A stretch of 64,000 bases of DNA from Hemibagrus wyckioides (lineage: Eukaryota; Chordata; Actinopteri; Siluriformes; Bagridae). Below, in pieces: positions 50,610 through 62,460 of this stretch (the first letter of the stretch is position 1; each line of letters opens with the position of its first letter). Where the stretch lies: contig NC_080713.1 of the NCBI RefSeq assembly GCF_019097595.1, positions 5,691,199 to 5,755,198 of the forward strand. The letters run 5' to 3'. The notes under the pieces are model-generated. The model did no database searches. It had not been told where the DNA came from and worked only from the letters and a program-made list of their open reading frames with translations. Made by a program: the position numbers and the translations under genes.

Positions 50610-52716
50610 TATATACACACTGTATTTATACAGTGTGAGAGAGACTGCTGCTAACTATGATATGTACATGAACATATTACTTAAGAATATTAATATTAAT
50701 CCTTTTTACAAGGTCACATGATCTCAATCTCAGGTTGTGTGGGCAATAAGACACAAAGCAAGCCAATACAATATAATGACACTAACATTAATTATTTAAT
50801 TTCAAGGATGTTGTTCCCCAATAAAATAAGACATAAGGGTTTAAAGTGGCTTGACACTAGAAAAGTTAATTGTTTTCAGAAAGCACAGGGTCTATACGAA
50901 GTCTGTAATAATAAATATAATCTAAAGATACTGGTTTCTTTGTCTGCTTTAGGAATCATTAAGACCCATCCTTAAACCATCACCATAATACTTGGTTGCA
51001 ATAACCAAGTATTGATCCTAAACCTAGGTGTGCAATACATTTTGGTGTACTGGTGTACATGTTTGTTTCCTTCTTTTGTTGGTGCTTTTGCCTTTTCCGA
51101 ATTCATCCCAAAGGATAGTGGACAATAGTAGATGGAGTGTATTGTCTTGTTACATGAACTTCATTACTCATAGCTGCATGTAAGCAGTGAGTGCCCACCG
51201 AGCCACATGATACATGGCTACAGTGCCAGGATATAAGATTTATTTCCACTATAATGTTACACAACTTGTCCAAAAAGTCATCCAACGCTATTAATCTACG
51301 GGAATGGAAAAATCTATGGAAGACTTCATTGATCTTTTATCTCAGTGTTACCACATTAGCAAAGCATGAATAACTTTTTAGTGGCATTTTAGATTTCTGG
51401 CATTCAGGCCTTTTCTTATGTGCAAATTCAAAGTGCAGATTCAAAAGGTTGATGGAAATCGCACCACAGATGGCTGCAGGGCTGAAGCACCCTATGGTGC
51501 ATTTCACACAGATATTGTCGACGTAGATCTCAGTGGATGGAGCTGTAGGAGGTGTAGTATAGCAATACAATAGACATTTTATTTAATAGGATAACATTTC
51601 GCCATTTTCTGTAAACAAGTCGAGCGGCATTGTCTTAGGTCATCTGCATTTAGAGCGCTGATCCTAATGAAGAAGTTAGAGCATATAATTGTCTTCAGAC
51701 ACTGCAGTGTTTTTGTTCTCAGAGAATCAGCAGAAGAGAGCTGGAGTATACAGCTGGAACTCCCTGTCTCCCAACACAGCAGGCTTCACTATTAAACACA
51801 ATTAACTCACTATGAGCTTGTTTTAAGTTAAATTTACTGACGTATATAATGTAGATCGGCCCTAGAGCTGATAAGAAAAGAGCAATACTTAATGCAGCTG
51901 TATGCTTAAGAAGAAGCATCAGTCTTACATTTAAGGATTATAGCACAAGGCACCAAAATTAAGCTCATGCCCTTTCAGTCACAAGGGCAGAACTTTAATC
52001 ATTAAGCTAGCACTTAACCGATATTATAGCAGTCTATTACTCTCAGCCTCAGATGCTCTACCCACGGACCATCTGATGTATATTATACACTTGGCTGGCT
52101 ACAACTACTGGAGTCTTGGCTATCTGCACTTGCTTGGACATGTATTCATTAGTTCTGATGGAGAAGCAAACTTTTGAACATACTGACAACAGCGTGGCTG
52201 TTGGAGCACGATGCTAAAAAAAATAAAAGTTCACAGCATGCCAGTTTTGGCATTACCAGTTGTCTTGCAAGCCAGTCTTCTAGCTGTCTTGCACTTTGTC
52301 ACTAAACATGGCCAGTAAGTTGGCCCGAAATCTGACTAACAGAAAGTGGGAGTCTGACCAGTAAAAAACAAACAAGGGTCCATCATTTATTTGTAAATCT
52401 GTGGAATAACTTATTACAATATGCTAAGAGCATTTGATTGTATCTTGCTGCAAAGATTGCTGGATTTTTGGTGGCTAGCTAAGTTTATCAGAAGCAAAGA
52501 CAGTGGCAGATATGAGGATGAAGATACCACCACCATGTTTAATAAACCATCCAGTTTCCAGTTAATCATAGCATAATTTAGGCATAAACAGCATTTCCAT
52601 CCTTCAGCCCCAGTGGTCTGTCTTGTACAAGTTGGATGTTCTTGTCCGCATCGAGAAACTGTAGAAGTCTGTCCTTCCCGTAAACTAGAAATAACTCTGT
52701 CTTTCTCTTTCCACAG

Positions 52717-52923
52717 AGATCCGAGGGAGTCGAGGCGTAAAGGACGGGCCGGTTCGGCAGCTTCCCCTGTATGACACCCCGTACGAGCCTGCAGAGAACG
52801 GCGGGGATTCTGACCCCCTGTGTTCACGTGAGAGCAGGCTGCCTCAGGATGACGAGAGGCCACCGGAGGAATACGATCAACCCTGGGAGTGGAAGAAAGA
52901 ACGCATCTCAAAAGCCTTCGCAG
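52717..52923 (+). CDS. shf: shf internal coding exon (YDTPYEP / EEYDQPWEWKKE block)
   Basis: This is a 207 bp internal exon (69 codons) of an SH2-domain adapter of the Shb/Shd/She/Shf family. These are cytoplasmic adapters that link tyrosine kinases to downstream partners through a C-terminal SH2 domain and upstream phosphotyrosine motifs. The acceptor is a pyrimidine tract plus ccacag ending at 52716; the donor is gtacga at 52924. The exon enters and leaves in phase 1, with AG completing a codon begun upstream. The peptide starts IRGSRGVKDGPVRQLPLYD, continues through YDTPYEP, and ends RPPEEYDQPWEWKKERISK AFA. YDTPYEP and EYDQPWEW are family hallmarks. The KKERISKAFA ending followed by VEIKVIKDLPWPPP in the next exon matches my memory of SHF better than SHB, SHD or SHE. 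The exon carries no SH2 domain and the preceding exon was not found. Paralogue assignment is inference from recalled sequences; membership of the family is firm. Confidence 0.88.
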
Positions 52924-53914
52924 GTACGACCCAGAGCCTGTGTTTTTAGCTGCGTGTCCTGTGTTGTTTCTGTAGCCAACGCTTGGTGTTTGGTGCTTGG
53001 TTCTGCGCTCGGGCATGCTGTGCTGCTGCTGTGTGTGTGTCTGTGTGTGTATGCGCTCTGATTAGCACTGAATGTATTGCCAGTTGGTGTTTTACTGATA
53101 GTGATGGCATACTAGCGCTTAAGGAGTGGGGAACTTCTTTCCTCGAGGGCTGATGATCCTAAAGCCATTGATGTATTTTAACATTTAATGGAATGGTTTT
53201 AATAGAGAGTAAGCGGTCTTCGGTTGAGGTAGCAGACAATTTAAAGGTAATTCCACAACAAATCTTAGACTGAAGCCCTCTGGCAATGGGATTCTCCATC
53301 TCTGCTCTATGGCGATGGCAAGTGGCTTAGCAGATTTTCGTAAAAAGCCAGTCTTTGGTTTTTATCTCAATCTTTAACTCCGAACGCTTCTTTTCCAGTG
53401 CTCGGTCTTCTGGGTGGCTTTTCCACTGTGGATATTCTGTCCACGTTAGATTTTTTTTTATCTTTCTATGATCGGGAGGTGTCAAGCGAAGGAAGCTTTC
53501 CATCTTTCACTCTTACAGGTTCTCCTGGTGCAATGAATTTTCTGTTTCTTTTTGGCTGAATGACAGAACTGTACTGCTAAGTCGGCCATAACTGAACAGG
53601 GCTGTTCAAGGACAAGATGGATTTGTGTTAACTCTTTACTGAAAAGTAACCCATTTCTAGTTTTTTGAAAGGTATTTTCCTTTCTTTTCTTGTTTTCTGG
53701 AATAGCTCTGCTTTGTTATGACTGCATTAGCAGCAAAGAAGCAGGCAGAGGATCGGCTCGGAGAAGAGTCAACACCTCCAAATCCCTCACAGGTACCCAC
53801 GGAGAAGGGCTGCTATTTTTCTTCCACTAATGTCTCTCTCTCTTTTCTTTTTTTTTTTTTCTCCATAGTTTTTAATTTAAGTATATGTCTGCTCCGGTGA
53901 CCACAACGGCCTTG

Positions 53915-54065
53915 GAGGTAACTGTAGCTCAGCGATTAAGGTTTTGTGCTAGTGACTGGTGTATTCAAATCCCAAGACTACCAGAGAACCATTTTCTTTC
54001 TACTTAAGCAACACAATTAACTGAATTGGACTCACTTTAGGTTGCAAAAAAAAAGGAAAAAGCTT
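53915..54065 (+). mobile_element. possible tRNA-derived SINE fragment
   Basis: A tRNA-like head (GTAGCTCAGCGATTAAGG, then B-box-like TATTCAAATCCC) is followed by about 70 bp ending in an A-rich run. The body does not match the SINE at 25988, so the family is uncertain. Confidence 0.45.
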
Positions 54066-54437
54066 CTTTGCATAAAGTACCTTGCAAATGTCTTACATTC
54101 ACACAGTGTCAACAATGGAAAAAAAGAAAAAATACCCAGATGTCTTCATTTCTCCCATAATTGTCATTTCCCTTTTCACATTTCAGCCCGAGCTAGCGCT
54201 ATTTGCAGATTAGCATGCAAATTAGCCCAGCTTCTCGGTACACTTTGATAATTAATTTCCTTTCATCAGGATTACGAACTAATTCTTTCTTTTGAAGAGG
54301 AGACAAGAATTTGCCGTCCCTCCGGAGCATGATATTTTCCACTTGTCTTTGTCCTCTATTCTTTTTATGTTCCATTTCTCTCGCTCTAACGTAGCTCGGT
54401 TTGACAGAGGAGATGCCTGTCAGGAAGCTGAGATATC

Positions 54438-54438
<1 letters not shown>

Positions 54439-54472
<34 letters not shown>
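54439..54472. repeat. (TC)n microsatellite
   Basis: A 34 bp TC run inside the shf intron. Confidence 0.95.
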
Positions 54473-54473
<1 letters not shown>

Positions 54474-55262
54474 AGCATAAAACCTCGCTTTGATCCTGTT
54501 TGCTCTCAGACAGCGTCTTCAAAAGCGGTTCAAGCCAGATACTCAGGAACAACAGCAATATGCCGAAATTTAAAGACGTGACGTTCTGTAACCAGGCGCC
54601 ACACGATCCATCTCTCACCAAGGGTCAAAAGGTCAACCAAAAGGTCCAATCCGGACAGCATTTAGAGACTCCTCTCCGTAGCATGAATGATGCTCAATTT
54701 AGCAGGAGTAGCTCAAGAAGACGACTTTTCTCTCCCTAAAAAGAAAGCTCTTGCGTTTCTATTTCCATGTAAAAATATGCAGCTGATTTTTCCCATGCTC
54801 CTCTATTCTTTATATTACAATGCACCTGATTTCCATCCCTTCAATCCGTTTCGGATTGAAGTGTCAAACGGCAAAATATGTGGAAATAATATAGATGGAT
54901 GTACATGCACTTGAAATAAAGATGGTTGGAAAGGCGCCAAAGAACAAAAGTTGCGTACGCTTATCAGAGCCAAAGTAATTACCGAGCAGTGCGTTATTAA
55001 AAAACGTGTCCCGTTTAACTTCATTAATCTTCATTGACTCTAGTGGCGGAGAACTAATTGGTAATTCTCGGCTTTTCTGCCGAAGTATTGTTGTGTTGTA
55101 CCGTGTTGGGTGTCGATGCGCAAACTTCACGTCTCGTGTTTCACATTCGCTGCTTTCTCTACCTGCAGAATCCTCGGCGGGATGCATGTTTGTGCTCGTG
55201 CTGGGACTCTGTGGGATTGTGTACACTTAATAACTTATCCTGGAAACCTCTTAGTGCACTAC

Positions 55263-55379
55263 TACACACACACACACACACACACCCCTACCCTTCAATC
55301 ATGTGCACACAGCAGGTGATTGATAAGATTAGTACTGCTGGAAAGATTTATAAGATGTGTGTGTGTGTGTGTGTGTGTA
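55263..55379. repeat. (CA)n and (GT)n pair
   Basis: A CA run at 55263-55285 and a GT run at 55354-55379 face each other across about 70 bp of unique sequence. The two runs are mutually complementary and could fold as a hairpin in RNA. Confidence 0.9.
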
Positions 55380-55850
55380 CACTGACTAGATATTAGCATG
55401 CGCATCACCAGATAAACTTTGTTTGGAAAATGATCTTAATCTTTTACTCCAGAAATGCAGACTGCATTAGCTGGTGTGTTGGTGCGAATCTGGCGTTTGA
55501 CTAATCCCCAGTGGAAAAAAAATGAAAAACGAAAAGTACAACTGAGCGCATAAAACATGTCGAGGTTCCTCTTAAGTATAAAACTAAACGAAGATCCGGC
55601 TGACTAAAGGATGTCGCGTAGAATCCGTCAGCCGTTTCCTCTTGGGAATTGTTAAGGGATTAAAGATAAAGGACTAAAGATATTCAGTGGTGTTACAGTT
55701 CCATGATGATGTGTACTCCATTAGCAGAAGACATTTCTACTGAAATCAGCTGTAAATTAATATTAATAATGTCAGGTACTTCTTTATCTACCTATCCGTA
55801 CTAGAGTGTAAAAGCATCGTCCAGCTCAGCATCATTATGCAATCAGCTTA

Positions 55851-56400
55851 TCTATGTGCCTGGCATAACATTATGACCACCTGCGTATTATTGTGTTGGT
55901 CCCCCTTTAGCTGCCAAAACAGCCCTGACCCGTCCTGCACTGTGTATTCTGACACCTTTCTATCAGAACCAGCATTAACTTCTTCAGCAATTTGAGCAAC
56001 AGTAGCTCGTCTGTTGGATCGGATCACACGGGCCAGCCTTCGCTCCCCACCTGCATCGATGAACTTTAGCTGCCTATGACCCTGTTGCCGGTTCACCACT
56101 GTTCCTTCCTTGGACCACTTTTGATAGATACTGACCACTGCAGACCGGGAACACCTCCACAAGATCTGCGGTTTTGGAGATGCTCTGATCCAGTGGTCTA
56201 GCCATCACAATTTGGCCCTTCATCAAACTCGCTCAAATCCTTACGCTTGCCTATTTTTTCTGCTTCTAACATCAACATTGAGGACAAAATGTTCACTCAC
56301 TGCCTAATATATCCCACCCACTAACAGGTGCCATGATGAGGAGATCATCAGTCTCATTCACTTCACCGGTCACTGCTCATAATGTTATGCCTGATTATTG
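55851..56400 (-). mobile_element. non-autonomous Tc1-like element, HTH-only family, copy G
   Basis: This copy is about 550 bp and lies within the shf intron on the minus strand. The right end (ATGTTATGCCTGATTATTG) abuts TA; the left end is degraded. It has the longest continuous remnant on the minus strand ([58 protein letters not shown]). The catalytic domain is missing at the shared junction. Confidence 0.88.
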
Positions 56401-56929
56401 TATATGTCGAAAAAAAAATTGAAATCAGTTTACTGTACAGTTTCTTTTTTCTACGATTTTTTCATTGGCATTTTCTCATTAGAGATTATAGAATTTTTTC
56501 TCCATACAGTGGCCCAAACCTGGCACTCAAAGAACTGTCTCCTTCTCTTGGCCTTGCTGTTATTTGGTGATAACCTTGCTTAATAGCCTTCTCTCATCTC
56601 TCACAGGACGGTGTTGATCTCTCTGGCTTTAGACTACAGTGATTCGTAACAGCTTATCTCCCCATGCACACTTTGACAGCTCTAATGCTGCTTTCTCCTT
56701 CCACGTGAACATCAGGAAAAGCAAGAAATTCACACATACAGTACAGAGACATGTGTAGATATATAGGCAATATGGTTGTCTTTATTGGTGCTGCTGCTTT
56801 GTGGGAGAACGGCAGGAAAATATCAGAATGTCAGGTGCTGAAAGATTTATATATGTTGATGAAGCATTACACAGCACTATACATCCAGGTTTTTGAACCT
56901 GGTATGAAATATCTATGCATCATTTTTAT

Positions 56930-57040
56930 GTTATTTTTTATTAATATTTTATTTAATTTAATCCAATTTAATCAAATTTGATTTTATTTAATTAATTATT
57001 TTGTTTTATTTTATTTTATTTTAATCTTATTTTATTTAAA
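56930..57040. repeat. AT-rich TTTTA tract
   Basis: Low-complexity TTTAATTTAATCC and TTTTA words. Confidence 0.75.
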
Positions 57041-59004
57041 TCAGTTAAATCTGCACAATTCAAGCTGGATTAGTTTTACATGTGAATGGCTGGTCATGTA
57101 ATTTAGTCTTCATAAGGCGATATGATGACTTCCTGTATGATGCCTTCCAATGAAAACTGCTATAAACCTACAATAACATCTCTAAAGGTTTATACACACA
57201 TAAGCTGCCATATAGATGTCATAACACATATGTCAACCGACATAGAACCTTATTGTTGAGGTAAGGCTTTGTTATGACACTTTTATAATGAGTTATATTT
57301 CTGTATATAAATGTTTCAGTGGAGATAACCGTGACTTGTCAAACATCAAACCCATAGAACTTTAATATACATACTGTACATGTTCAAAAAAAATGTTATA
57401 AGCAGAATTATGAGTGGCACTTAACCTTATGTCAACTGAACGAATACTCAGCGGTAAAGCTGAATATAATCTTATGTCAACAATACATCAGAGCAGTCTT
57501 TATGTCTGCTAGTTCCTACACAAATATAACTTTATACTGTAACTGGTTATGAAGCTTTATATCAGTCGTCATGAAGGGACTACTGGGGGCAAACTTGTTT
57601 GTCTATTCATATGATTATTGGCTTTAAAAATACAGATTGCTCATCAGACCCGAAAGCGAAAATAAAAAATTCTAGGAAAGTCAGTGAGATCTTTTATCTT
57701 TCCAAGCAAATATCTCTAGCCCTGTAGCTAGTCTTAGATACGATCATGAACTGAATCATTTTGCATAAATGTTTGTGATTGGTTGATTTAAGCCACAACC
57801 TGTATCTGAAACAGAAGATGGTTTGTGTTTTGAAACTTGCTGAACCATGTTCAATGTTCAAAACAACAACATGTCTATTCTGTGGGCTGAAATTCTCAAT
57901 CTGCCAGTTGACAATCACTGGTCTAGAACGTTGGCACGTACAACTAATCCAGCTGAAATATGGTTAGCACAGCAATCAAGAATGAAGTTGAAACTGTCTA
58001 ACCATCTATCTCTAACATGTCTGTCTACTGCTCATAAAAAATGTATTTTCCTCATCCTACACAGAATAAGATCAGAGTATTTTATTCACAGTTGCTAATA
58101 ACACCCACATCAGGCTGTACAAACTCAGCCAACCTTAAGTCTGTTGACATCAAGCTGTTTTTTTTCCCTCTGTAGAGTTGTCAGTGTGTCTTAATTAAGG
58201 CTCTGTCAGGCATGGATGAAGGTGTGAAATGGAGTGTGTTCCTCTGCCAACTGTGTCCTACTTCTGCAGTTCAAAAAAAAGGCTGAAATCAGGACACCGT
58301 GACTTGAATAGCATCCTCCAGTGAGTTTGGCCGCTAGAGAGTTTCGGGAACATGATGCAAGGTATACGCATGAAGTATGTCCCAACTGCAAGCTGGCTAG
58401 AGATTGGTTCAAAGTAAGGACAGTGTGTCAGTGTGTGCCCGGGTAAAGCTAACTGATCCGCAAGGTTCCGGTGCCTCGGTGGTGAGATCAGCCAAAGTTC
58501 AGAAGAGATATTCACAATGCGTGTACACACTGTGTCTTTTATTATACTAGCCAACTAGATGCGTTTCTTAGTTTATGGCTACACTGCACTGAATGCAAAC
58601 TTGGTGTAGGAATGTGATTCCCGACCCTCTTCTTTTATACACTTCACTATGTATTGTATTTTATATCGTCCCTGTAGTAATAATATTGAAATATGAGTTG
58701 CTTTCTGAATAGTTTTTGCCTTAAATATATTAAAGAGAAAAGTAATGAATGTGCTGCAATTCTGAATCGCTCAAGTGTGATTTGTCCCTTCTGAATTATG
58801 GTCGTTGGAAATGCTTGAGCATTATTCAAAGGGATTTCAAGTAATAACTGAAGCTGATGCATGGATGGAGAGAATATGTGGGGGGGGGGGCGGTGATGGA
58901 AACGATTCTTGAATAAATGAGGACTGTGCTTCGGTCCCAGCGTGAATGTGTTTGTCTCCAGATTGTGTAGGCGCTGATGGAGAAACATGGGACTTGCATT
59001 TCCG

Positions 59005-59006
59005 TT

Positions 59007-59045
<39 letters not shown>
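59005..59045. repeat. (TTTA)n microsatellite
   Basis: About ten TTTA units. Confidence 0.95.
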
Positions 59046-61916
59046 TGCAATTTTAGGTTCAAATGATGGCCTAAAAGAACCGAAAATAGAAAAAGAAGTT
59101 ATATACACCAGTATGCACCAGAAAATTTGGAGTTGTTTTGTGATTGACTACAGATGCATTTTAGACGGGAAATGCTTGGTCTTAGAAATAACCAGAGATC
59201 TAAAAAGGAGTTTTGCATTGACGCTAGAGAAGAACCATTTTTTGCTTCCTCAAAGAATCGATCAGTATCTGATTCCTTAAATAACTCCATTTTTTCTGTG
59301 CTATAAAGTGCTATTTTTCCACATGGAAATGTTCAATGGATGTTAAACGTTTTTCATAGACTCATACGTCCTGACAAAGAACCATTTAAGAACCTTTATT
59401 TGTAAAAGTGTAGAAGTGTGAGGGGGTCCAAAGAACAACAGATTTGGTGAGTTTTTAGTGATTTAATTTCAAGAAGACAAATCTAGGGACTTCAGCAATT
59501 TTCCTGCATCTCCAGCTCATATCGTCCCTGCTGGTTGTACGAGTTTAGGAACCATATGTAGTCATTAGTAAGTGTCTAAAGCCTAAATGAATTCTTTCCA
59601 GTGACCAGATAAAACACCACAGATGCTTTTGTTAATCATACAGTGAGGAATTACCAGACATTTAGACAAAACTTGAAGATGCTATCCAGACCTGAGTAAC
59701 ACTTTAACTCAATGATTCATACATGTGACGCTGGCAGAGTTAAGAAAGCATTACGGCTTCATCGTGTTGGAATCCGTCTTTGTGAATAGCAGCTAAATGT
59801 CAGGAATTAATGTCGCTGCCATTATTTTTTAATCTACTGTTGTGAGATCAATCCCATCCTTTGCTTGAAGAAGTGCTTTAGTGCTTAAGTACTATTTATC
59901 TTGAACTCACAAAAAGAGCAAAGTGTACTTTTCTTAAATGGCTCAAGTGTCTGGTGCCTTCCTTCGGTGCCGCGGTGCTTGTTTGTTGCTCAAGAAACTC
60001 TAAAATATCTCTTCACATCCTTTACTCACCCTATCTGCACTATAGACTTCGCACCATTTAGCACCAATGCCAATAGGCACAATGATGTCTCTAACACGTT
60101 CCTGGAAAGCAGAAACTCGCATTAGTAGGGGGTGAAACATCGCCACTTGATTCACTTCAGCTTCCATGGAGAAAAAGTTAGGGATGTGACAGTTCATCTT
60201 ATTACTGTGTCAACTAGGCTCTGTTACCTGCGCGAATTGACTTCTCATCCTTCCTAAATGGAGAAACGACCCGAGCTCTCTTCTCCCAAAACAATTACTC
60301 GCTAATCTGCAGCACCGGATGAGAATTAGCACTTTAATCAGGCCTGTGGCAGCCCTTTGCTTCACCCTGCTGTAGAGAAACTTATTATATTAGCTGTCAA
60401 AGCCAATGACCTCTCTGTGACTTAGCGACTCAGCTCCCGATCCGCCAGCAGGGATGAGATAACGCTGATCCTCCTCTGGCTGTCATCGCCAGCTAGCTGC
60501 TCTCTAATGGTGGCCTTCAAGGCCGTCTCTGAGAGGATGTGATTGGAGAATGCTGACAGTAGAGCACCAGTCTTTGTGTCATCTTGCTGAAGCTGTAGCT
60601 TCATTTATTAGCAAAGACTGCAGTGCAGCTCGAGTGAGTCACCTCTGGGGCTGAGGACAAGGACGAGTACATAATTTGGTGTTGGAGGAGGTGTTTTATT
60701 AGCTTGTAAAAAGCAACAGGGGTCAATGCTGCAGTCAACAAAATAGAGGCTGTGTGTCACCTAACTCTTTTCAGCAGAAGGCAAGAAATAGAATTTGTGC
60801 TTGTTTTGTTTAGCATTGAATTTAACTTTGTCACATCACGATCCACAGTGGTGGTTAATACGAAGCTGAACGTAGACAAGCAAGGATTTGAGAAATCGTA
60901 GTTTTTAATAAGGATTTCTTGTTTTTAGCTAGCATGCTAGGAGGGTTATTTTCATAGAAAAAAAAAACTTCTTCCAAGTAAATGGTGATATCAAACCCGT
61001 CTCTGTCTCTCGGAGACGCCCCAAGTGCTTGAAGGTGTTATCTTCAACCACTAAAATTCTATGTAAGCTTATCCACCGGAGGGAAAAACACACGTCTCGC
61101 ACTGAAAGCCAACAGAGTCCTGACTCATTTTATATCAGACTTGCAGAGCTAAAAATAATTCATTTGTTTACACTGATTGAAAATGTCCGTTAAGTGTATT
61201 TCCATTCTTCCAGTAGAATGGAATGCCAGTGTACTGGTAAAATTCTGCTTGTCATTGGGATCGTTATTTCATCCATTAGAAGGCTGACACAGAATTTGAT
61301 CCTGCTGGAGCTCTTATTTAGGCTAATAGTTTTATATAGCATATATTTTCTAAACGACTATAGCAATATCATGGGCAGGTGTCACCTTATTTCATTAATT
61401 GAGACCGGGCATCTGGTCAGCTAGCACGTTTTCTCTGGTTATATCGTGTTGTATCTGTATTAGCTAGCACTGTAAACACGCTGAAAGGATCTTATTGACT
61501 CGAAGAGAAAGAAAAAGCCCTCATTTGCACTTTTGATCCAGGTGTGTACTCCGTGTCCTCGTGTCCACTCCTCTGAGGAATCCTTCTTTCTCTCCCTGCT
61601 TGGTTATTAGGAAAAGTCTCGGTTGTTAAGTCCTGAAGAGTAATGAGAGTTCTAAAGCTCAATACTGGTTAATCCTCCAGCCATCATCCCGAAGATGTGT
61701 GTGCTAATTTACCTTTTCTTCCAGGGCAGTTTTCCTGGAGCACTTTCTTCCTGTTTCCTTCATTTCCTTTCCTGGTCACTTCCTGTTTTCTAACATCATA
61801 CTGTTGTGCCCTTTATCTAACCATGTTTTAACTGATCTATAGTACTTTCCTTCAATCATTCACAATCTTTCTCTTCTCCTTCTTTTCCCTCCCTTATCTT
61901 CCTCCTTTCCCCATGT

Positions 61917-61975
<59 letters not shown>

Positions 61976-62090
61976 CTCTCTCTCTCTGTCTCTGCTGTTG
62001 TCTGGCATTATTTATGTTGTCTCTGGCATCTTTTCCTTTTGGTAATGTTTGCTCTCTCCATTGCTTTCTTTGCTGTTCTGTTCATTCTTC

Positions 62091-62170
<80 letters not shown>

Positions 62171-62233
62171 TCAAATTTATTTTGCTGTATCTTTGCTGTA
62201 TCTTTCTTCCTATCGCTTTTTTGCTCTCTGTAT

Positions 62234-62278
<45 letters not shown>

Positions 62279-62279
62279 G
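61917..62279. repeat. (TTTC)n and (TC)n tracts before the shf exon acceptor
   Basis: There are three runs: (TTTC)n plus (TC)n at 61917-61987, (TTTC)n at 62090-62172 and (TC)n at 62237-62270. Together with surrounding CT-rich sequence they make nearly 440 bp of pyrimidine-rich RNA ending at the exon starting at 62299. Frames through the runs (FLSFFLSF, SLSLSL) are artefacts. Confidence 0.95.
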
Positions 62280-62298
62280 TTCTTCTGCCTCCCTGCAG

Positions 62299-62460
62299 TA
62301 GAGATTAAAGTGATAAAGGACCTCCCGTGGCCTCCTCCTGTTGGCCAGCTCAGCACTACGTCCCCCCTGGTGGAGGTGGTTGAGGCTCCTCCTGCTCCCC
62401 AGCAGGCGTCCCAGCTCTCCCCTGGACAGAGCGCCTCAGGCACTGAGCAGCACCACCAGG
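62299..62460 (+). CDS. shf: shf internal coding exon (proline-rich IKVIKDLPWPPP block)
   Basis: This is a 162 bp internal exon (54 codons), also phase 1 at both ends. The acceptor is tctgcctccctgcag ending at 62298; the donor is gtgggt at 62461. The last base of the 52717-52923 exon plus TA makes a valine codon, giving ...SKAFA-VEIKVIKDLPWPPPVG, so the two exons join without a break. The first third (IKVIKDLPWPPPVGQL) is the part I recognise from SHF. The remainder is low in conserved features and rich in P, Q, S and E (APPAPQQASQLSPGQS), as expected of the disordered linker before the SH2 domain. The SH2 exons should follow beyond 64000. The exon sits about 20 bp after a (TC)n tract, so its acceptor has an unusually long pyrimidine run. 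Confidence 0.86.

Larger units (their letters stand above)
49001..52716. other. non-coding stretch leading to the first shf exon
   Basis: Contains a (CA)n run and copy F. The final 30 bp form a pyrimidine tract (CTTTCTCTTTCCACAG) of the exon acceptor. No other coding sequence recognised. Confidence 0.6.
56401..61860. other. intronic stretch, no gene seen
   Basis: Unique sequence with two AT-rich tracts and a G run at about 58880-58889. The segment 59200-59420 has AAGAACCATTTAAGAACC text that resembles a dispersed fish repeat but has no clear ends. A possible conserved element lies near 60280-60620. Confidence 0.55.
52924..62298 (+). other. shf: shf intron between the two recognised exons
   Basis: The intron runs from gtacga to ctgcag and is in phase 1, 9,375 bp long. 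It contains a SINE-like piece near 53915, a (TC)n run at 54439, (CA)n and (GT)n runs near 55263 and 55354, one deleted Tc1-like element (55851-56400), AT-rich sequence at 56930-57040, a (TTTA)n run at 59005 and the CT-rich tract at 61861-62298. No coding region was recognised on either strand. Confidence 0.85.

Noticed and set aside
59200..59420. AAGAACCATTTAAGAACC-type dispersed repeat
   Set aside because: No ends, inverted repeats or target duplication could be defined, so it was not listed as an element.
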